Shown here: one piece after another, positions 1-9,877 of the stretch
Layout: every line of letters starts with the position of its first letter
Numbering within the stretch: the stretch's first letter is position 1
Assembly: GCF_902706035.1 (NCBI RefSeq)
Contig: NZ_CACSJA010000008.1
Span: 62,001-126,000, forward strand
Direction: 5' to 3'
DNA: 64,000 nucleotides
From: Pantoea sp. 18069
GTDB taxonomy: Bacteria; Pseudomonadota; Gammaproteobacteria; Burkholderiales; Burkholderiaceae_C
Translations under genes and position numbers: made by a program
The notes under the pieces: model-generated
Database searches by the model: none
The model's input: the letters and a program-made list of their open reading frames with translations, nothing else
What the model was told of the DNA's origin: nothing

Positions 1-561
1 CTTGACAGGAGCGGGCTTTTTCTTCGCCGGGGCAATCATCATGATCATCTGGCGGCCTTCGAGCTTGGGGAACTGCTCGACGGCAATGGTGTCGGCCAGG
101 TCATCGCGAATGCGATTGAGCAGGGCCAGACCCAAGTTCTGGTGCGTGATTTCGCGACCGCGAAAACGCAGCGTGATCTTGCACTTGTCGCCTTCCGCGA
201 GGAAGCGGCGAATGTTGCGCAACTTGATGTTGTAGTCGCCGTCGTCGGTACCGGGACGGAATTTGACTTCCTTGATCTCGATGACCGTTTGCTTGGCCTT
301 GGCCTCGGCGGCGCGCTTTTGTTCCTGGTATTTGAACTTGCCGTAGTCCATCAGCCGGCAGACCGGCGGATTGGCAGTAGCGGCGATTTCCACCAGGTCA
401 ACGTCCAACTCGCCCGCCATGCGCAGTGCTTCCATGATGGGAACAATGCCGAGGGGCTCGTTTTCTGGGCCGGACAGACGCACTTCAGGCGCCATGATTT
501 CACGGTTGAGGCGGTGCTTGCGCTCCTCACGGTGACGGCGATCGCGAAATTCAGTAGCTAT
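1..561 (-). CDS. infC: Translation initiation factor IF-3, C-terminus beyond the window
   Basis: The reverse strand encodes 187 residues of IF-3, which binds the 30S subunit and checks start-codon and initiator-tRNA fidelity. The N-terminal half (motif [13 protein letters not shown], then [14 protein letters not shown]) and the linker into the C-terminal domain ([11 protein letters not shown]) are clear; no stop is reached before base 1. There is no ATG at the expected N-terminus. The family start [14 protein letters not shown] is preceded by codon ATA (559-561), with AAGGG ending eight bases upstream. An in-frame GTG three codons earlier overlaps that AAGGG and so lacks usable spacing. I therefore place the start at ATA. 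infC is known for rare start codons that let IF-3 repress its own translation. It follows thrS by 85 bases on the same strand. Confidence 0.93.
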   Translation of the reverse strand, partial: MATEFRDRRHREERKHRLNREIMAPEVRLSGPENEPLGIVPIMEALRMAGELDVDLVEIAATANPPVCRLMDYGKFKYQEQKRAAEAKAKQTVIEIKEVKFRPGTDDGDYNIKLRNIRRFLAEGDKCKITLRFRGREITHQNLGLALLNRIRDDLADTIAVEQFPKLEGRQMIMMIAPAKKKPAPVK

Positions 562-603
562 GGTTTTCACCCTTGAATATAAATGGCTACAACAGCGTAG
601 CCT

Positions 604-628
604 GCTTGCGTGCACTGTGCACGCAAGC
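604..628 (-). other. Perfect 11-bp hairpin between thrS and infC
   Basis: Bases 604-614 and 618-628 are exact reverse complements with a 3-base loop. No T-run follows on either strand, so it does not look like an intrinsic terminator. Its place in the thrS-infC spacer, 43 bases upstream of the infC start, suggests an RNA-processing, stability or translational-control element in the joint transcript. The function is inferred only. Confidence 0.6.
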
Positions 629-646
629 CAAAGGCTGACATCTCAG

Positions 647-2578
<1,932 letters not shown>

Positions 2579-2627
2579 GGGATTCCTTGTCAAACCTTGT
2601 CTGGGGGGAGTGGTGCGCGCCCGTGCC

Positions 2628-2659
2628 AAAAACAAAAAGCGCGGAACAGGTCCGCGCTT
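2628..2659 (-). terminator. Intrinsic terminator in the thrS leader (attenuator 3:4 hairpin)
   Basis: On the minus strand a perfect 9-bp stem (arms 2651-2659 and 2637-2645, loop 2646-2650) is followed by TTTTTGTTTTT (2638-2628). It lies 50 bases upstream of the thrS start, after a short threonine-rich reading frame. It could partly serve the upstream 5-oxoproline operon, but its place inside a leader with an alternative pairing partner argues for an attenuator. Confidence 0.85.
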
Positions 2660-2813
2660 GAGAGGGAGAGAAAGCAAAAATCTCGTGCAGGCGCGAACCG
2701 CCGACCTATCGCAGGCCGGAGAACATCTCCGTGGATGTAGTTCGCGGTGTCATAACCAGATTGCCTTTCTCGCCCTTGTACGTTGAAACAGTGGTGTTTA
2801 TGCGCGCATTTTA
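2649..2813 (-). promoter_or_regulatory. thrS leader with alternative antiterminator pairing
   Basis: Three segments of the minus-strand leader RNA can pair in exclusive ways. Segment 1 (2739-2746, CGCGAACU, inside the leader-peptide Thr codons) pairs with part of segment 2 (2691-2699, GGUUCGCGC). Segment 2 also pairs over nine bases, one of them G-U, with segment 3 (2649-2657, GCGCGGACC). Segment 3 is the 5' part of the terminator. A ribosome stalled on Thr codons would cover segment 1, freeing segment 2 to form the antiterminator. A ribosome that reaches the stop codon (2706-2708), seven bases before segment 2, would mask segment 2 and allow termination. A TAAAAT at 2808-2813 is a possible -10 box; no good -35 was seen. 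Confidence 0.7.
2706..2753 (-). CDS. Threonine-rich leader peptide of thrS
   Basis: This 15-codon frame reads [15 protein letters not shown] then TAG. Four of 15 residues are threonine, using codons ACA, ACT, ACA and ACG, clustered in codons 2-8. AAAGG lies ten bases upstream of the ATG, an acceptable ribosome-binding site. The frame sits about 50 bases before a strong intrinsic terminator and about 130 bases before thrS. It has the organisation of amino-acid attenuator peptides such as ThrL, but here precedes the cognate synthetase gene. The peptide itself probably has no function beyond sensing charged tRNA-Thr. Confidence 0.72.
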   Translation of the reverse strand: MTPRTTSTEMFSGLR

Positions 2814-2858
2814 CCTCTGTCGCGCAAGACCCGCACAGCTGCCGCGTTGCCGGATTGC

Positions 2859-4592
2859 CTAAACGATGCTGGCGATGCAGGCGCCCTGTTGCTGGAACGC
2901 ACCAACGGCGGCGCGGATCGTGATCTTGCCCGCGCGGTGGGCCGTCACCTGCATTTCCATCTTCATCGCTTCCATGACCGCGATCACGTCGCCGGCCTGC
3001 ACGCTGTCGCCGTCGGCCACCTGCCATGCATGCACGGTGCCGCTCACGGGTGCGGCCACGGCCGACGCGTCCACAGCGGCCGCCGCTGGGGTATCCGCCA
3101 CACGCGCCACGCCCGACGACAGGCCCGCGAGCAATGCCGCGGGCAGGCCCAGAGTCACGCGGCGGCCGTCGATTTCCATGACCGTGCGCTGCAAGCTGGT
3201 GTCGGCCACCGGCGTCACGCGCGCGGCCGCCTCGAGGTCCTGGGCGAAATCGGTTTCTATCCAGCGCGTATGGACCTTGAAGTCCTGCGCCGTTTCGGCC
3301 GTGAAGTCGGGCTGCTCGAGCACCGCGCGGTGGAAAGGCAGGACCGACGCCACGCCTTCGATGCGGAACTCCTTGAGCGCGCGGCGCGCGCGCGCAATCG
3401 CCTGCTCGCGCGTGGCGCCGGTCACGATCAGCTTGGCCATCAGCGAGTCGAAAGTGCCGGGAATGGTCGATCCCGTGACCACGCCCGAATCGACGCGCAC
3501 GCCCGGCCCCGTTGGCGCCTCGAACCGAGTGATCGCGCCGGGCGTGGGCACGAAGCCGCGGCCCACGTCTTCGGCGTTGATGCGGAACTCCAGCGAATGG
3601 CCGCGCGGCACCGGCGTTTCCAGCACGCGCAGCGGCAGGCCGTCGGCAATGCGCAGCTGCTCCACGACCAGGTCCATGCCCGTGGTTTCCTCGGTCACGG
3701 GGTGCTCGACCTGCAGCCGCGTGTTGACTTCGAGGAAGGAAATCGCGCCGTTCTGGCTCAGCAGGAATTCCACCGTGCCCGCACCGGTATAGCCCGCGGC
3801 CGCGCAGATGTCCTTGGCCGACTGGTGGATGCGCGCGCGTTGTGCGTCGCTCAGGAAAGGCGCGGGCGCTTCTTCCAGCAGTTTCTGGTTGCGCCGCTGC
3901 AGCGAGCAGTCGCGCGTGCCCAGCACCAGCACGTTGCCGTGCTGGTCGGCAAGCACCTGGGCTTCGACATGGCGCGGATGGTCGAGGAATTGCTCCAGAA
4001 AGCACTCGCCGCGACCGAACGCCGTCACCGCTTCGCGCACCGCAGAAGCGTAGAGCTCGGCCACGTCCTCGAGCTTCCACGCCACCTTGATGCCGCGGCC
4101 GCCACCGCCAAACGCGGCCTTGATGGCCACGGGCAGGCCGTGCTGCCTGGCGAAATCCACGACTTCCTGGGCGTTCTTGACCGGCTCGGCCGTGCCGGCC
4201 ACCAAGGGCGCTCCGACCTTGATTGCCAGCTTGCGCGCCTGCACCTTGTCGCCCAGGCGGCGGATCGCTTCGGGCGAAGGGCCTATCCAGACCAGGCCGG
4301 CGTCGATCACCGCCTGGGCAAAGGCCGCGCTTTCCGACAGAAAGCCATAGCCCGGGTGCACGGCATCGGCGCCGCTCTTGCGCGCGACTTCGAGCAGCTT
4401 GGCGATGTGCAGGTAGGTGTCTGCCGGGCGATCGCCGCCCAGCCCATAGGCTTCGTCGGCCATGCGCGTGTGCAGCGCGTCGATGTCGGCGTCGGCATAG
4501 ACGGCGACGGACTTCACGCCGTAGTCGGCGCAGGCGCGCGCCACGCGCACGGCGATCTCGCCACGGTTCGCAATCAGGACTTTTTTCATCAT
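2859..4592 (-). CDS. Biotin carboxylase fused to a biotin carrier domain
   Basis: The 577-residue protein starts [20 protein letters not shown], the biotin-carboxylase N-terminus. An ATP-grasp domain follows (glycine-rich [26 protein letters not shown] near residue 290), then the C-terminal carboxylase domain to about residue 450. The biotinyl domain ends the protein, with [11 protein letters not shown] carrying the likely biotinylated Lys544. It resembles acetyl/propionyl-CoA carboxylase alpha chains, but no carboxyltransferase gene is nearby. It is the last gene of the 5-oxoproline operon, nine bases after pxpBC. PxpB/PxpC domains are relatives of the AHS1/AHS2 domains of urea carboxylase, so this could supply the carboxylase half of a related reaction. 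Exact substrate unknown. Confidence 0.85.
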   Translation of the reverse strand: MMKKVLIANRGEIAVRVARACADYGVKSVAVYADADIDALHTRMADEAYGLGGDRPADTYLHIAKLLEVARKSGADAVHPGYGFLSESAAFAQAVIDAGLVWIGPSPEAIRRLGDKVQARKLAIKVGAPLVAGTAEPVKNAQEVVDFARQHGLPVAIKAAFGGGGRGIKVAWKLEDVAELYASAVREAVTAFGRGECFLEQFLDHPRHVEAQVLADQHGNVLVLGTRDCSLQRRNQKLLEEAPAPFLSDAQRARIHQSAKDICAAAGYTGAGTVEFLLSQNGAISFLEVNTRLQVEHPVTEETTGMDLVVEQLRIADGLPLRVLETPVPRGHSLEFRINAEDVGRGFVPTPGAITRFEAPTGPGVRVDSGVVTGSTIPGTFDSLMAKLIVTGATREQAIARARRALKEFRIEGVASVLPFHRAVLEQPDFTAETAQDFKVHTRWIETDFAQDLEAAARVTPVADTSLQRTVMEIDGRRVTLGLPAALLAGLSSGVARVADTPAAAAVDASAVAAPVSGTVHAWQVADGDSVQAGDVIAVMEAMKMEMQVTAHRAGKITIRAAVGAFQQQGACIASIV

Positions 4593-4601
4593 TTCAATTC
4601 T

Positions 4602-6275
4602 TTACTGGGTGATGTCTTCAGGCGACGCAGCAACTGCACAGGCCTGCACCGTCTCGGCGACGTCAAACGCACGCACCACACGGAACTTCACACGGGCATT
4701 GACCGGAATCTGCCCGGCCAGATCGAGGTGGTAGCTGGCCACGCTGGCGATCACGGGGTAGCCCCCGGTCAGCGGATGGTCGGCGAGAAACAGCACGGGC
4801 TGCCCGCTGGCCGGCACCTGGATCGCGCCGCGTGCCGTGCCTTCGCTGGGCAGCTCGCGGGTCTGGGCACGCGCGAGCGGAATTTCGCCTTGCAGGCGTA
4901 TGCCCACGCGGTTGGACTGGGGCGTGACTGCCCAGGTCTGCGCGCACAGCGTGACCAGCGCCTGCGCAGCAAACCAGTCGGTGCGCGGGCCAAGCACCAC
5001 ATCCAGGCAGACTTCTTCATCGGCGCGCGGCATGTCGAACGCAGCCTGCTCGGCCAGCGCCACGGGCGGCAGGCCCGCGTCGCTGCCAACCTGCAGCGCA
5101 TCGCCCACGGCCAGCGCGGCCGGGCCGACGCGCGCCAGCGTATCCGTGGACGCGCTGCCCAGCACCGGCACCACGCTCCAGCCGCCGCGCACGGCCACAT
5201 AGTTGCGCGAGCCGGCCTGCGGCGCATGCACGATCAGGCGATCACCTGCATCGAGCGCCAGCGGCGCGTAGGTATTGACGGCGTAGCGCCGCCCTCCGGC
5301 GGTCAGCACTTCGACCAGCGCGTCGGCGCCGGTCACCGCGACGACCGCGGCCTGCAAGGCCTCGAGCGCAAGCCCGCCATAGGCGACTTCGAGGCAGGCA
5401 GCGTCCACGCCTGGAGCGGCCTTGTCCGCCGCCACATTGCCGACCACGCGGTTGGCCGCGCGCAGCGCGCCGCGGTCCATCGCGCCCGAAGCGCCCACGC
5501 CCTGCCCTGCATGGCCCGGACGGCCGCCGTCCTGGAACAGCGTCTGCAGGCCCGCGGCCTCGACGCGGAACGCGGCATCTGCAGCGTCGCCCGTGCTTTC
5601 CTCCGGTGCCACGCGTTCGCCCGCGCAGGCCGCCATCAGCGCGGCCAGCGCTTCAGGCGACAAGGTGGCCACATCGACAAACTGCACGCGATAGCCGGGA
5701 CGCAGCAGCGAGGGAGCGACGCGCTCCAGGTCCCACATCTGCACCGGCGTCGTGCCTATGATCTGCCAGCCGCCGGGGCTGGCCTGCGGGTAGACGCCGC
5801 TGAACGTGCCAGCCAGCCCGACCGCGCCCGCGGGGATGCGCGTGCGCGGCGTCTTGCGCCGCGGCACGTCGAGCCGTGCATCGCCGCCCGACAGATAGGC
5901 AAAGCCGGGCGCGAAACCCGTGAACGCCACGGCGTACTCGCCGCCGGTGTGCATGCGCACCACGTCGGCGGGCGTCACGCCCAGCAGATCCGCGACCTCC
6001 TGCAGATCCTCACCGTCGTAACGCACAGGAATCTGCACGCGGTGGCGCGCGTGCTCGACCTGCGCGCCCAGGCGGCGGCGGCCGACTGCGTCGATCAGCC
6101 GCGGCAGTTGCGTCAGCGTGGGGTTGAAATAGATCAGGATGGTGCGCGCCGCGGGAATCAGCTCCTCGACGCCGGCCACGGGCGCGGTCTGCAGCGACTG
6201 CAGCAGGGCCAGGGTCTGCGCGAGGTCATCGAGCTCGACCAGCACCGCATGGAGATTGACAGGCAGAAAACGCAT
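4602..6275 (-). CDS. pxpBC: 5-oxoprolinase subunits PxpB and PxpC, fused
   Basis: The 557-residue protein joins two families usually encoded separately. Residues 1 to about 230 match PxpB (KipI, AHS1 domain: TEYAVAFTGFAPGFAYLSG-like region with PRRKTPRTRIPAGAVGLAG). Residues about 240-557 match PxpC (KipA, AHS2 domain: GVGASGAMDRGALRAANRVVG). With PxpA they form the ATP-dependent 5-oxoprolinase that opens pyroglutamate to glutamate in the cytoplasm. I start at MRFLPVNLHAV (ATG 6273-6275), seven bases after the pxpA stop; an upstream in-frame extension overlaps pxpA and has no homology. No strong Shine-Dalgarno is visible, so translation may be coupled to pxpA. Confidence 0.9.
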   Translation of the reverse strand: MRFLPVNLHAVLVELDDLAQTLALLQSLQTAPVAGVEELIPAARTILIYFNPTLTQLPRLIDAVGRRRLGAQVEHARHRVQIPVRYDGEDLQEVADLLGVTPADVVRMHTGGEYAVAFTGFAPGFAYLSGGDARLDVPRRKTPRTRIPAGAVGLAGTFSGVYPQASPGGWQIIGTTPVQMWDLERVAPSLLRPGYRVQFVDVATLSPEALAALMAACAGERVAPEESTGDAADAAFRVEAAGLQTLFQDGGRPGHAGQGVGASGAMDRGALRAANRVVGNVAADKAAPGVDAACLEVAYGGLALEALQAAVVAVTGADALVEVLTAGGRRYAVNTYAPLALDAGDRLIVHAPQAGSRNYVAVRGGWSVVPVLGSASTDTLARVGPAALAVGDALQVGSDAGLPPVALAEQAAFDMPRADEEVCLDVVLGPRTDWFAAQALVTLCAQTWAVTPQSNRVGIRLQGEIPLARAQTRELPSEGTARGAIQVPASGQPVLFLADHPLTGGYPVIASVASYHLDLAGQIPVNARVKFRVVRAFDVAETVQACAVAASPEDITQ

Positions 6276-6282
6276 GCGCGGC

Positions 6283-7056
6283 TCAGTTCGCATTGCCGAG
6301 CGCAAACGGGGCGATGGCCACGCCTTCGGCCTGCAGGCGCGCGCGCACGGCACGCGCCATCTCGACCGCGCCCGGGCTGTCGCCGTGCACGCAGATCGAA
6401 TCGGCCGCTATGCGCACATCGCAGCCATTCACATCCGCCACCACGCCTTCGCGCACCAGGCGCAGCATGCGCTTCGCGACTTCGTCGGCGTCGTGCAGCA
6501 CCGCGCCTTTTTCGCGCCGCGACACCAGGCTGCCATCGGGCATGTAGCCGCGGTCGGCAAACGCTTCAGCTACCGTGCTCAGGCCCGCAGCGCGCGCCCA
6601 GCCGATCAGCGGCGCGCCCGCGAGGCACACCAGCACCAGGCTGGCATCGATGGCGAGAATCGCATTGATCACGTCGCGCGCCTGGCGCGCGTCATGGGCA
6701 ATGGTGTTGTAGAGCGCGCCATGGGGCTTGACATAGCGCACTTCGGTGCCTGCGGCCTTGGCCAGTCCTTGCAACGCGCCGATCTGGTAGATCACGTCGG
6801 CCACCAGGTCTTCGCTGGCCACGTCCATGTTGCGCCGGCCAAAGCCCACGAGATCGCGGTAGGCCACATGCGCGCCCACGGTCACGCCATTGGCCCGGGC
6901 TTCGCGCAGCGTCTTCAGGATGCCGGCGGTATCGCCCGCATGGAAACCACAGGCCACGTTGGCGCTGCTGACAATCTTGAGCATGGCCGCGTCATCGCCC
7001 ATGCGCCAGGCGCCCAGGCTCTCACCCAGGTCGCTGTTCAAATCCATCTTCAACAT
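6283..7056 (-). CDS. pxpA: 5-oxoprolinase subunit PxpA (LamB/YcsF family)
   Basis: The 257-residue protein begins [20 protein letters not shown] and continues with [13 protein letters not shown] and VKPHGALYN, the hallmark motifs of the LamB/YcsF family. PxpA works with PxpB and PxpC to hydrolyse 5-oxo-L-proline with ATP. GAGGA lies upstream of the chosen ATG (7054-7056); a second ATG three codons later is possible. It sits between pcp and pxpBC in one tight minus-strand operon. Confidence 0.94.
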   Translation of the reverse strand: MLKMDLNSDLGESLGAWRMGDDAAMLKIVSSANVACGFHAGDTAGILKTLREARANGVTVGAHVAYRDLVGFGRRNMDVASEDLVADVIYQIGALQGLAKAAGTEVRYVKPHGALYNTIAHDARQARDVINAILAIDASLVLVCLAGAPLIGWARAAGLSTVAEAFADRGYMPDGSLVSRREKGAVLHDADEVAKRMLRLVREGVVADVNGCDVRIAADSICVHGDSPGAVEMARAVRARLQAEGVAIAPFALGNAN

Positions 7057-7082
7057 CTTGCTTTTCCTCTATTCAATGCGGC

Positions 7083-7769
7083 TCAGTGCAGCTTGCCGCC
7101 GGTCTCAAGCACGTCGGCCTGCACCGTGAGCGCGGTGCGCAGCAGCTGCTGCATGCCTTCGACCTGCGTCGCCAGCGCCATGCTGGGCGCGCCGGGAATG
7201 CGCGCCGCCTGCTGCGGCAGCAAAGGCAGGTGCACAAAGCCGCCGCGTGTTCGCGCCCCTGGGCTGCCCTGGGCCAGCGCATGCATCAGCGCATAAAAGA
7301 CATGATTGCAGACAAAGCTGCCCGCGGTGTTCGAGACCGACGCCGGAATGCCTGCAGCGCGCAGGTCGCGCACGATCGCCTTGATCGGCAGCGTGGACCA
7401 GTAGGCCGCGGGCCCGTTCTCGGCGACCGGCGTGTCGATAGGCTGCGCGCCCGCGTTGTCGGGAATGCGCGCGTCGTTCACATTGATCGCCACGCGCTCG
7501 GGCGTGATGTCGCTGCGGCTGCCGGCCAGGCCCAGGCAGACCACCAGTTGCGGCGCGCACTCCCCTAGCGCCTGCTGCAGCGCCTCGGCGGCCGCGCCGA
7601 AGACGCAGGGCAGCTGCACCGCATGCACGCGCGCGGTCCGGCCTTCGGCTTCGAACGTCCAGCCCGCGAGCGCGCGCGCGACTTCCCACGACGGGTTGAC
7701 CGAGTCCTGGTCGAAAGGCTCGAAGCCCGTGAGCAGGATGGTCATCGTTGGATTCAGTGCTTCATTCAT
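7083..7769 (-). CDS. pcp: Pyrrolidone-carboxylate peptidase (pyroglutamyl peptidase I)
   Basis: The 228-residue cytosolic cysteine peptidase releases N-terminal pyroglutamate from peptides, feeding the adjacent 5-oxoprolinase. Family motifs are ILLTGFEPFDQDSVNPSW at the N-terminus, VCLGLAGSRSDITPERVAIN (with the catalytic Glu region), and SNTAGSFVCNHVFYALMH with the active-site Cys. The first ATG (7767-7769) is chosen because GGGAG stands seven bases upstream; the alternative ATG at 7745 (MTILLTGF) would match the usual family length but has no ribosome-binding site. Stop lies 26 bases before pxpA. Confidence 0.92.
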   Translation of the reverse strand: MNEALNPTMTILLTGFEPFDQDSVNPSWEVARALAGWTFEAEGRTARVHAVQLPCVFGAAAEALQQALGECAPQLVVCLGLAGSRSDITPERVAINVNDARIPDNAGAQPIDTPVAENGPAAYWSTLPIKAIVRDLRAAGIPASVSNTAGSFVCNHVFYALMHALAQGSPGARTRGGFVHLPLLPQQAARIPGAPSMALATQVEGMQQLLRTALTVQADVLETGGKLH

Positions 7770-7786
7770 CGCTCGCTCCCCGCCAC

Positions 7787-8743
7787 TCAGCGGAACATCA
7801 GGAAATACAGCAGGAAGACATTGACCACCAGCAGCGCCAATGCCGTAGGCGCCTGCGCCTTGATCACCGCATTCTTGTCCGGCAACTCCAGCAGCGCCGC
7901 GGGCACGATGTTGAAGTTCGCGGCCATGGGGGTCAGCAAGGTGCCGCAGTAGCCGGAGAACATGCCGATGGCCGCCATCACGGCGGGGTCGCCGCCGTAC
8001 ACGCCGATCAGGATAGGCACGCCCACGCCGCCAGTCATCACCGGGAAGGCGGCGAAGCCATTGCCCATGATGATGGTGAACAGCGCCATGCCCAGCACGT
8101 AGACCGCGACCGCGACGAAGCGGATGTCCATGTTGATATAGCTGGTCGTCACATAGGCCACGGCCTTGCCCACGCCGGCGTCGGAGAACACCAGCCCCAG
8201 CATGCCCAGCAACTGCGGCAGCACCACGGCCCAGCCGAGCGCGTCCGTGAGTCGGCGCGATTCTCGCATGCCCTGCACCGGCGTTTCGCGTGTCAGATAG
8301 CAGGCCAGGCCCAGCGCCACGACGCAGCCCAGCCCCAGGCTCACCAAGGTGGTGTTCCTGGGGTCGAGCAGCAGCGTCTGACCGATCTTGACTTCATGCA
8401 GCAGCAAGGTGCCAATCACGGTCACCAGGGGAATCGCCAGTGCCGGAACGAACAGCTTGTTGCCCAGGCGCCTGGCGCTGGCCAGATACTGCGCGTCGGT
8501 GCGCGGCTTGTGCTTGCCCACGCCCACGCCGCCGAAGCCCGCGAGCAGCGCCATCACGATGACGCCCACGCCCACCCATTCAGGCGGCAGCTTCTCGCCG
8601 ATCAGAAAGACCAGCGAATACAGGCCCCAGAAAGCGGCGCTGGTGTAGCGGCGCGTGTGGCCCTTGTCGGCCAGGGTCATCAGCGCGGTGATCGCCAGGA
8701 TGACGCCAACGAGATAGTAAAGATGTTGAATCGACAAAATCAT
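7787..8743 (-). CDS. DUF979 family membrane protein, putative 5-oxoproline transporter subunit
   Basis: The 318-residue protein is very hydrophobic, with about nine membrane spans and a well-kept DUF979 stretch (MGNGFAAFPVMTGGVGVPIL, then GYCGTLLTPMAANFNIVPAA). DUF979 and DUF969 proteins occur as pairs beside pcp and pxpA and are annotated as a two-part 5-oxoproline transporter. Here the start ATG lies two bases after the DUF969 stop, and its stop is 17 bases before pcp, so the set is one operon. The transport role rests on this context. Confidence 0.85.
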   Translation of the reverse strand: MILSIQHLYYLVGVILAITALMTLADKGHTRRYTSAAFWGLYSLVFLIGEKLPPEWVGVGVIVMALLAGFGGVGVGKHKPRTDAQYLASARRLGNKLFVPALAIPLVTVIGTLLLHEVKIGQTLLLDPRNTTLVSLGLGCVVALGLACYLTRETPVQGMRESRRLTDALGWAVVLPQLLGMLGLVFSDAGVGKAVAYVTTSYINMDIRFVAVAVYVLGMALFTIIMGNGFAAFPVMTGGVGVPILIGVYGGDPAVMAAIGMFSGYCGTLLTPMAANFNIVPAALLELPDKNAVIKAQAPTALALLVVNVFLLYFLMFR

Positions 8744-8745
8744 GA

Positions 8746-9498
8746 TCAGCGCGCCTCCACGCTCTTGCCCACGACCGCTTGCTCAGCGGCGATTTCCTCG
8801 GCGGCCCGGCCGCCCCCCAGCTCCTTGTCCAGCACCTTGTCGAGGCGGTACATGCGCCAGCCGTGGATCAGGAACGCACAGATGGCCGTGGGAATGCCCC
8901 ACAGCGCGACGTGGATGGGTTCGACCTCGATGCCCGCCTCGCGCAGGAAGGTGACCATCAGCACGATGGCGCCGAACGCCACGAAGATGTCCTCGCCGAA
9001 GAACAGGCCGACGTTGTCGGTCGCCGCCGAATAGGCGCGCAGCTTGTGGCGGATGCGATCGGGCAGCTTGCCGTACCGGGTCTCGGCCGCACCTTCGGCC
9101 ATGGGGGCCAGCAGCGGACGCACCATCTGCGGGTGACCGCCCAGGCTGGTCAGGCCCATGGCCGCCGTGAGTTCACGCGCGGCCAGGTAGACGATCAACA
9201 GGCGACCGGCCGTGGCCGACTTGATGGAGCTGATCCAGTTCTGGGCGTGCTGCCTGAGGCCATGGCGCTCGAGCAGGCCGATCACCGCCAGCGGCAGCAG
9301 GATGATCAACGGCAGGTTGCGGGTCTTGATGAAACCCGTGCCGATGACAGCCAGGATTTTCTCCGGGCCGAAGCCCGCCGCGACGGCCGTGGCAATGGCC
9401 GTGGCAATCACCACCAGCATCGGATTGAAGCGCAGGATGAAGCCCGCGATGATGACGCCTACCCCAATCAGGGGCCAAAGGCTGACGTCTGTGATCAT
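8746..9498 (-). CDS. DUF969 family membrane protein, putative 5-oxoproline transporter subunit
   Basis: The 250-residue protein starts MITDVSLWPLIGVGVIIAGF; AAAGG stands eight bases upstream of this ATG (9496-9498). Several membrane segments are evident, with the DUF969 features ARELTAAMGLTSLGGHPQMV and SAATDNVGLFFGEDIFVAFGA. It is the first gene of the 5-oxoproline operon and pairs with the DUF979 gene two bases downstream. An in-frame upstream extension is arginine/proline-rich, lacks homology and crosses a hairpin, so it is excluded. Confidence 0.86.
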   Translation of the reverse strand: MITDVSLWPLIGVGVIIAGFILRFNPMLVVIATAIATAVAAGFGPEKILAVIGTGFIKTRNLPLIILLPLAVIGLLERHGLRQHAQNWISSIKSATAGRLLIVYLAARELTAAMGLTSLGGHPQMVRPLLAPMAEGAAETRYGKLPDRIRHKLRAYSAATDNVGLFFGEDIFVAFGAIVLMVTFLREAGIEVEPIHVALWGIPTAICAFLIHGWRMYRLDKVLDKELGGGRAAEEIAAEQAVVGKSVEAR

Positions 9499-9614
9499 TG
9501 GAAGACCTTTCGTTTGGATCCCACGCGCTCGGCCGGGGCGGCTCGGGCGGACAAGTGGCCACTGCCACGCTGATCTGCCCTGCCCCGCGCTCGGCCCTGG
9601 GGACGAAGAACGGC

Positions 9615-9652
9615 GCAAGGGCTGGTTTCAAAAGCCAGCCCTTGCTTTTTTT
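9615..9652 (+). terminator. Intrinsic terminator in the pxp-gntR divergent region
   Basis: An 11-bp perfect stem (9615-9625 with 9635-9645) is followed on the plus strand by seven T residues. It lies between the start of the minus-strand DUF969 gene and the plus-strand gntR gene, where no plus-strand gene precedes it. It would stop antisense transcription entering the gntR promoter; on the minus strand it would be a stable 5'-UTR hairpin of the operon. Confidence 0.6.
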
Positions 9653-9679
9653 GTTGAACAATCTATCAATAAGGTTGAG

Positions 9680-9699
9680 CATTCATAAAACAATGAATG
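9680..9699. promoter_or_regulatory. Candidate GntR operator
   Basis: A perfect inverted repeat CATTCAT-N6-ATGAATG lies in the AT-rich divergent spacer between the 5-oxoproline operon and gntR. Its position makes it a natural binding site for the adjacent regulator. GntR/FadR regulators usually bind short palindromes; the assignment is positional only. Confidence 0.4.
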
Positions 9700-9877
9700 A
9701 ACAATGACTGGATTGTGCAAGCCATTACAGGGGCAGCAGAATCAGTAATTACCCTCATTTCCCCGCTGCAGGTCACGTTGCACCCCTGAGCAAACGGGAG
9801 GATTGGCTGCACAATGGTCTCGCTGCCCAGGGCATCCGCGCTGTGGCGGGCCCTTCCACGATCACCTGCACCACTTG

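Noticed and set aside
2681..2775. Possible tRNA-like fold upstream of thrS
   Set aside because: Some words resemble a tRNA T arm, but no seven-base acceptor pairing, T-loop TTC or anticodon arm is present. The leader-peptide attenuator explains the structure better.
2847..6668. 1273-codon plus-strand open frame opposite the carboxylase and pxpBC genes
   Set aside because: It spans two conserved minus-strand genes and their junction; the His/Arg/Ala-rich translation is typical of antisense shadow frames.
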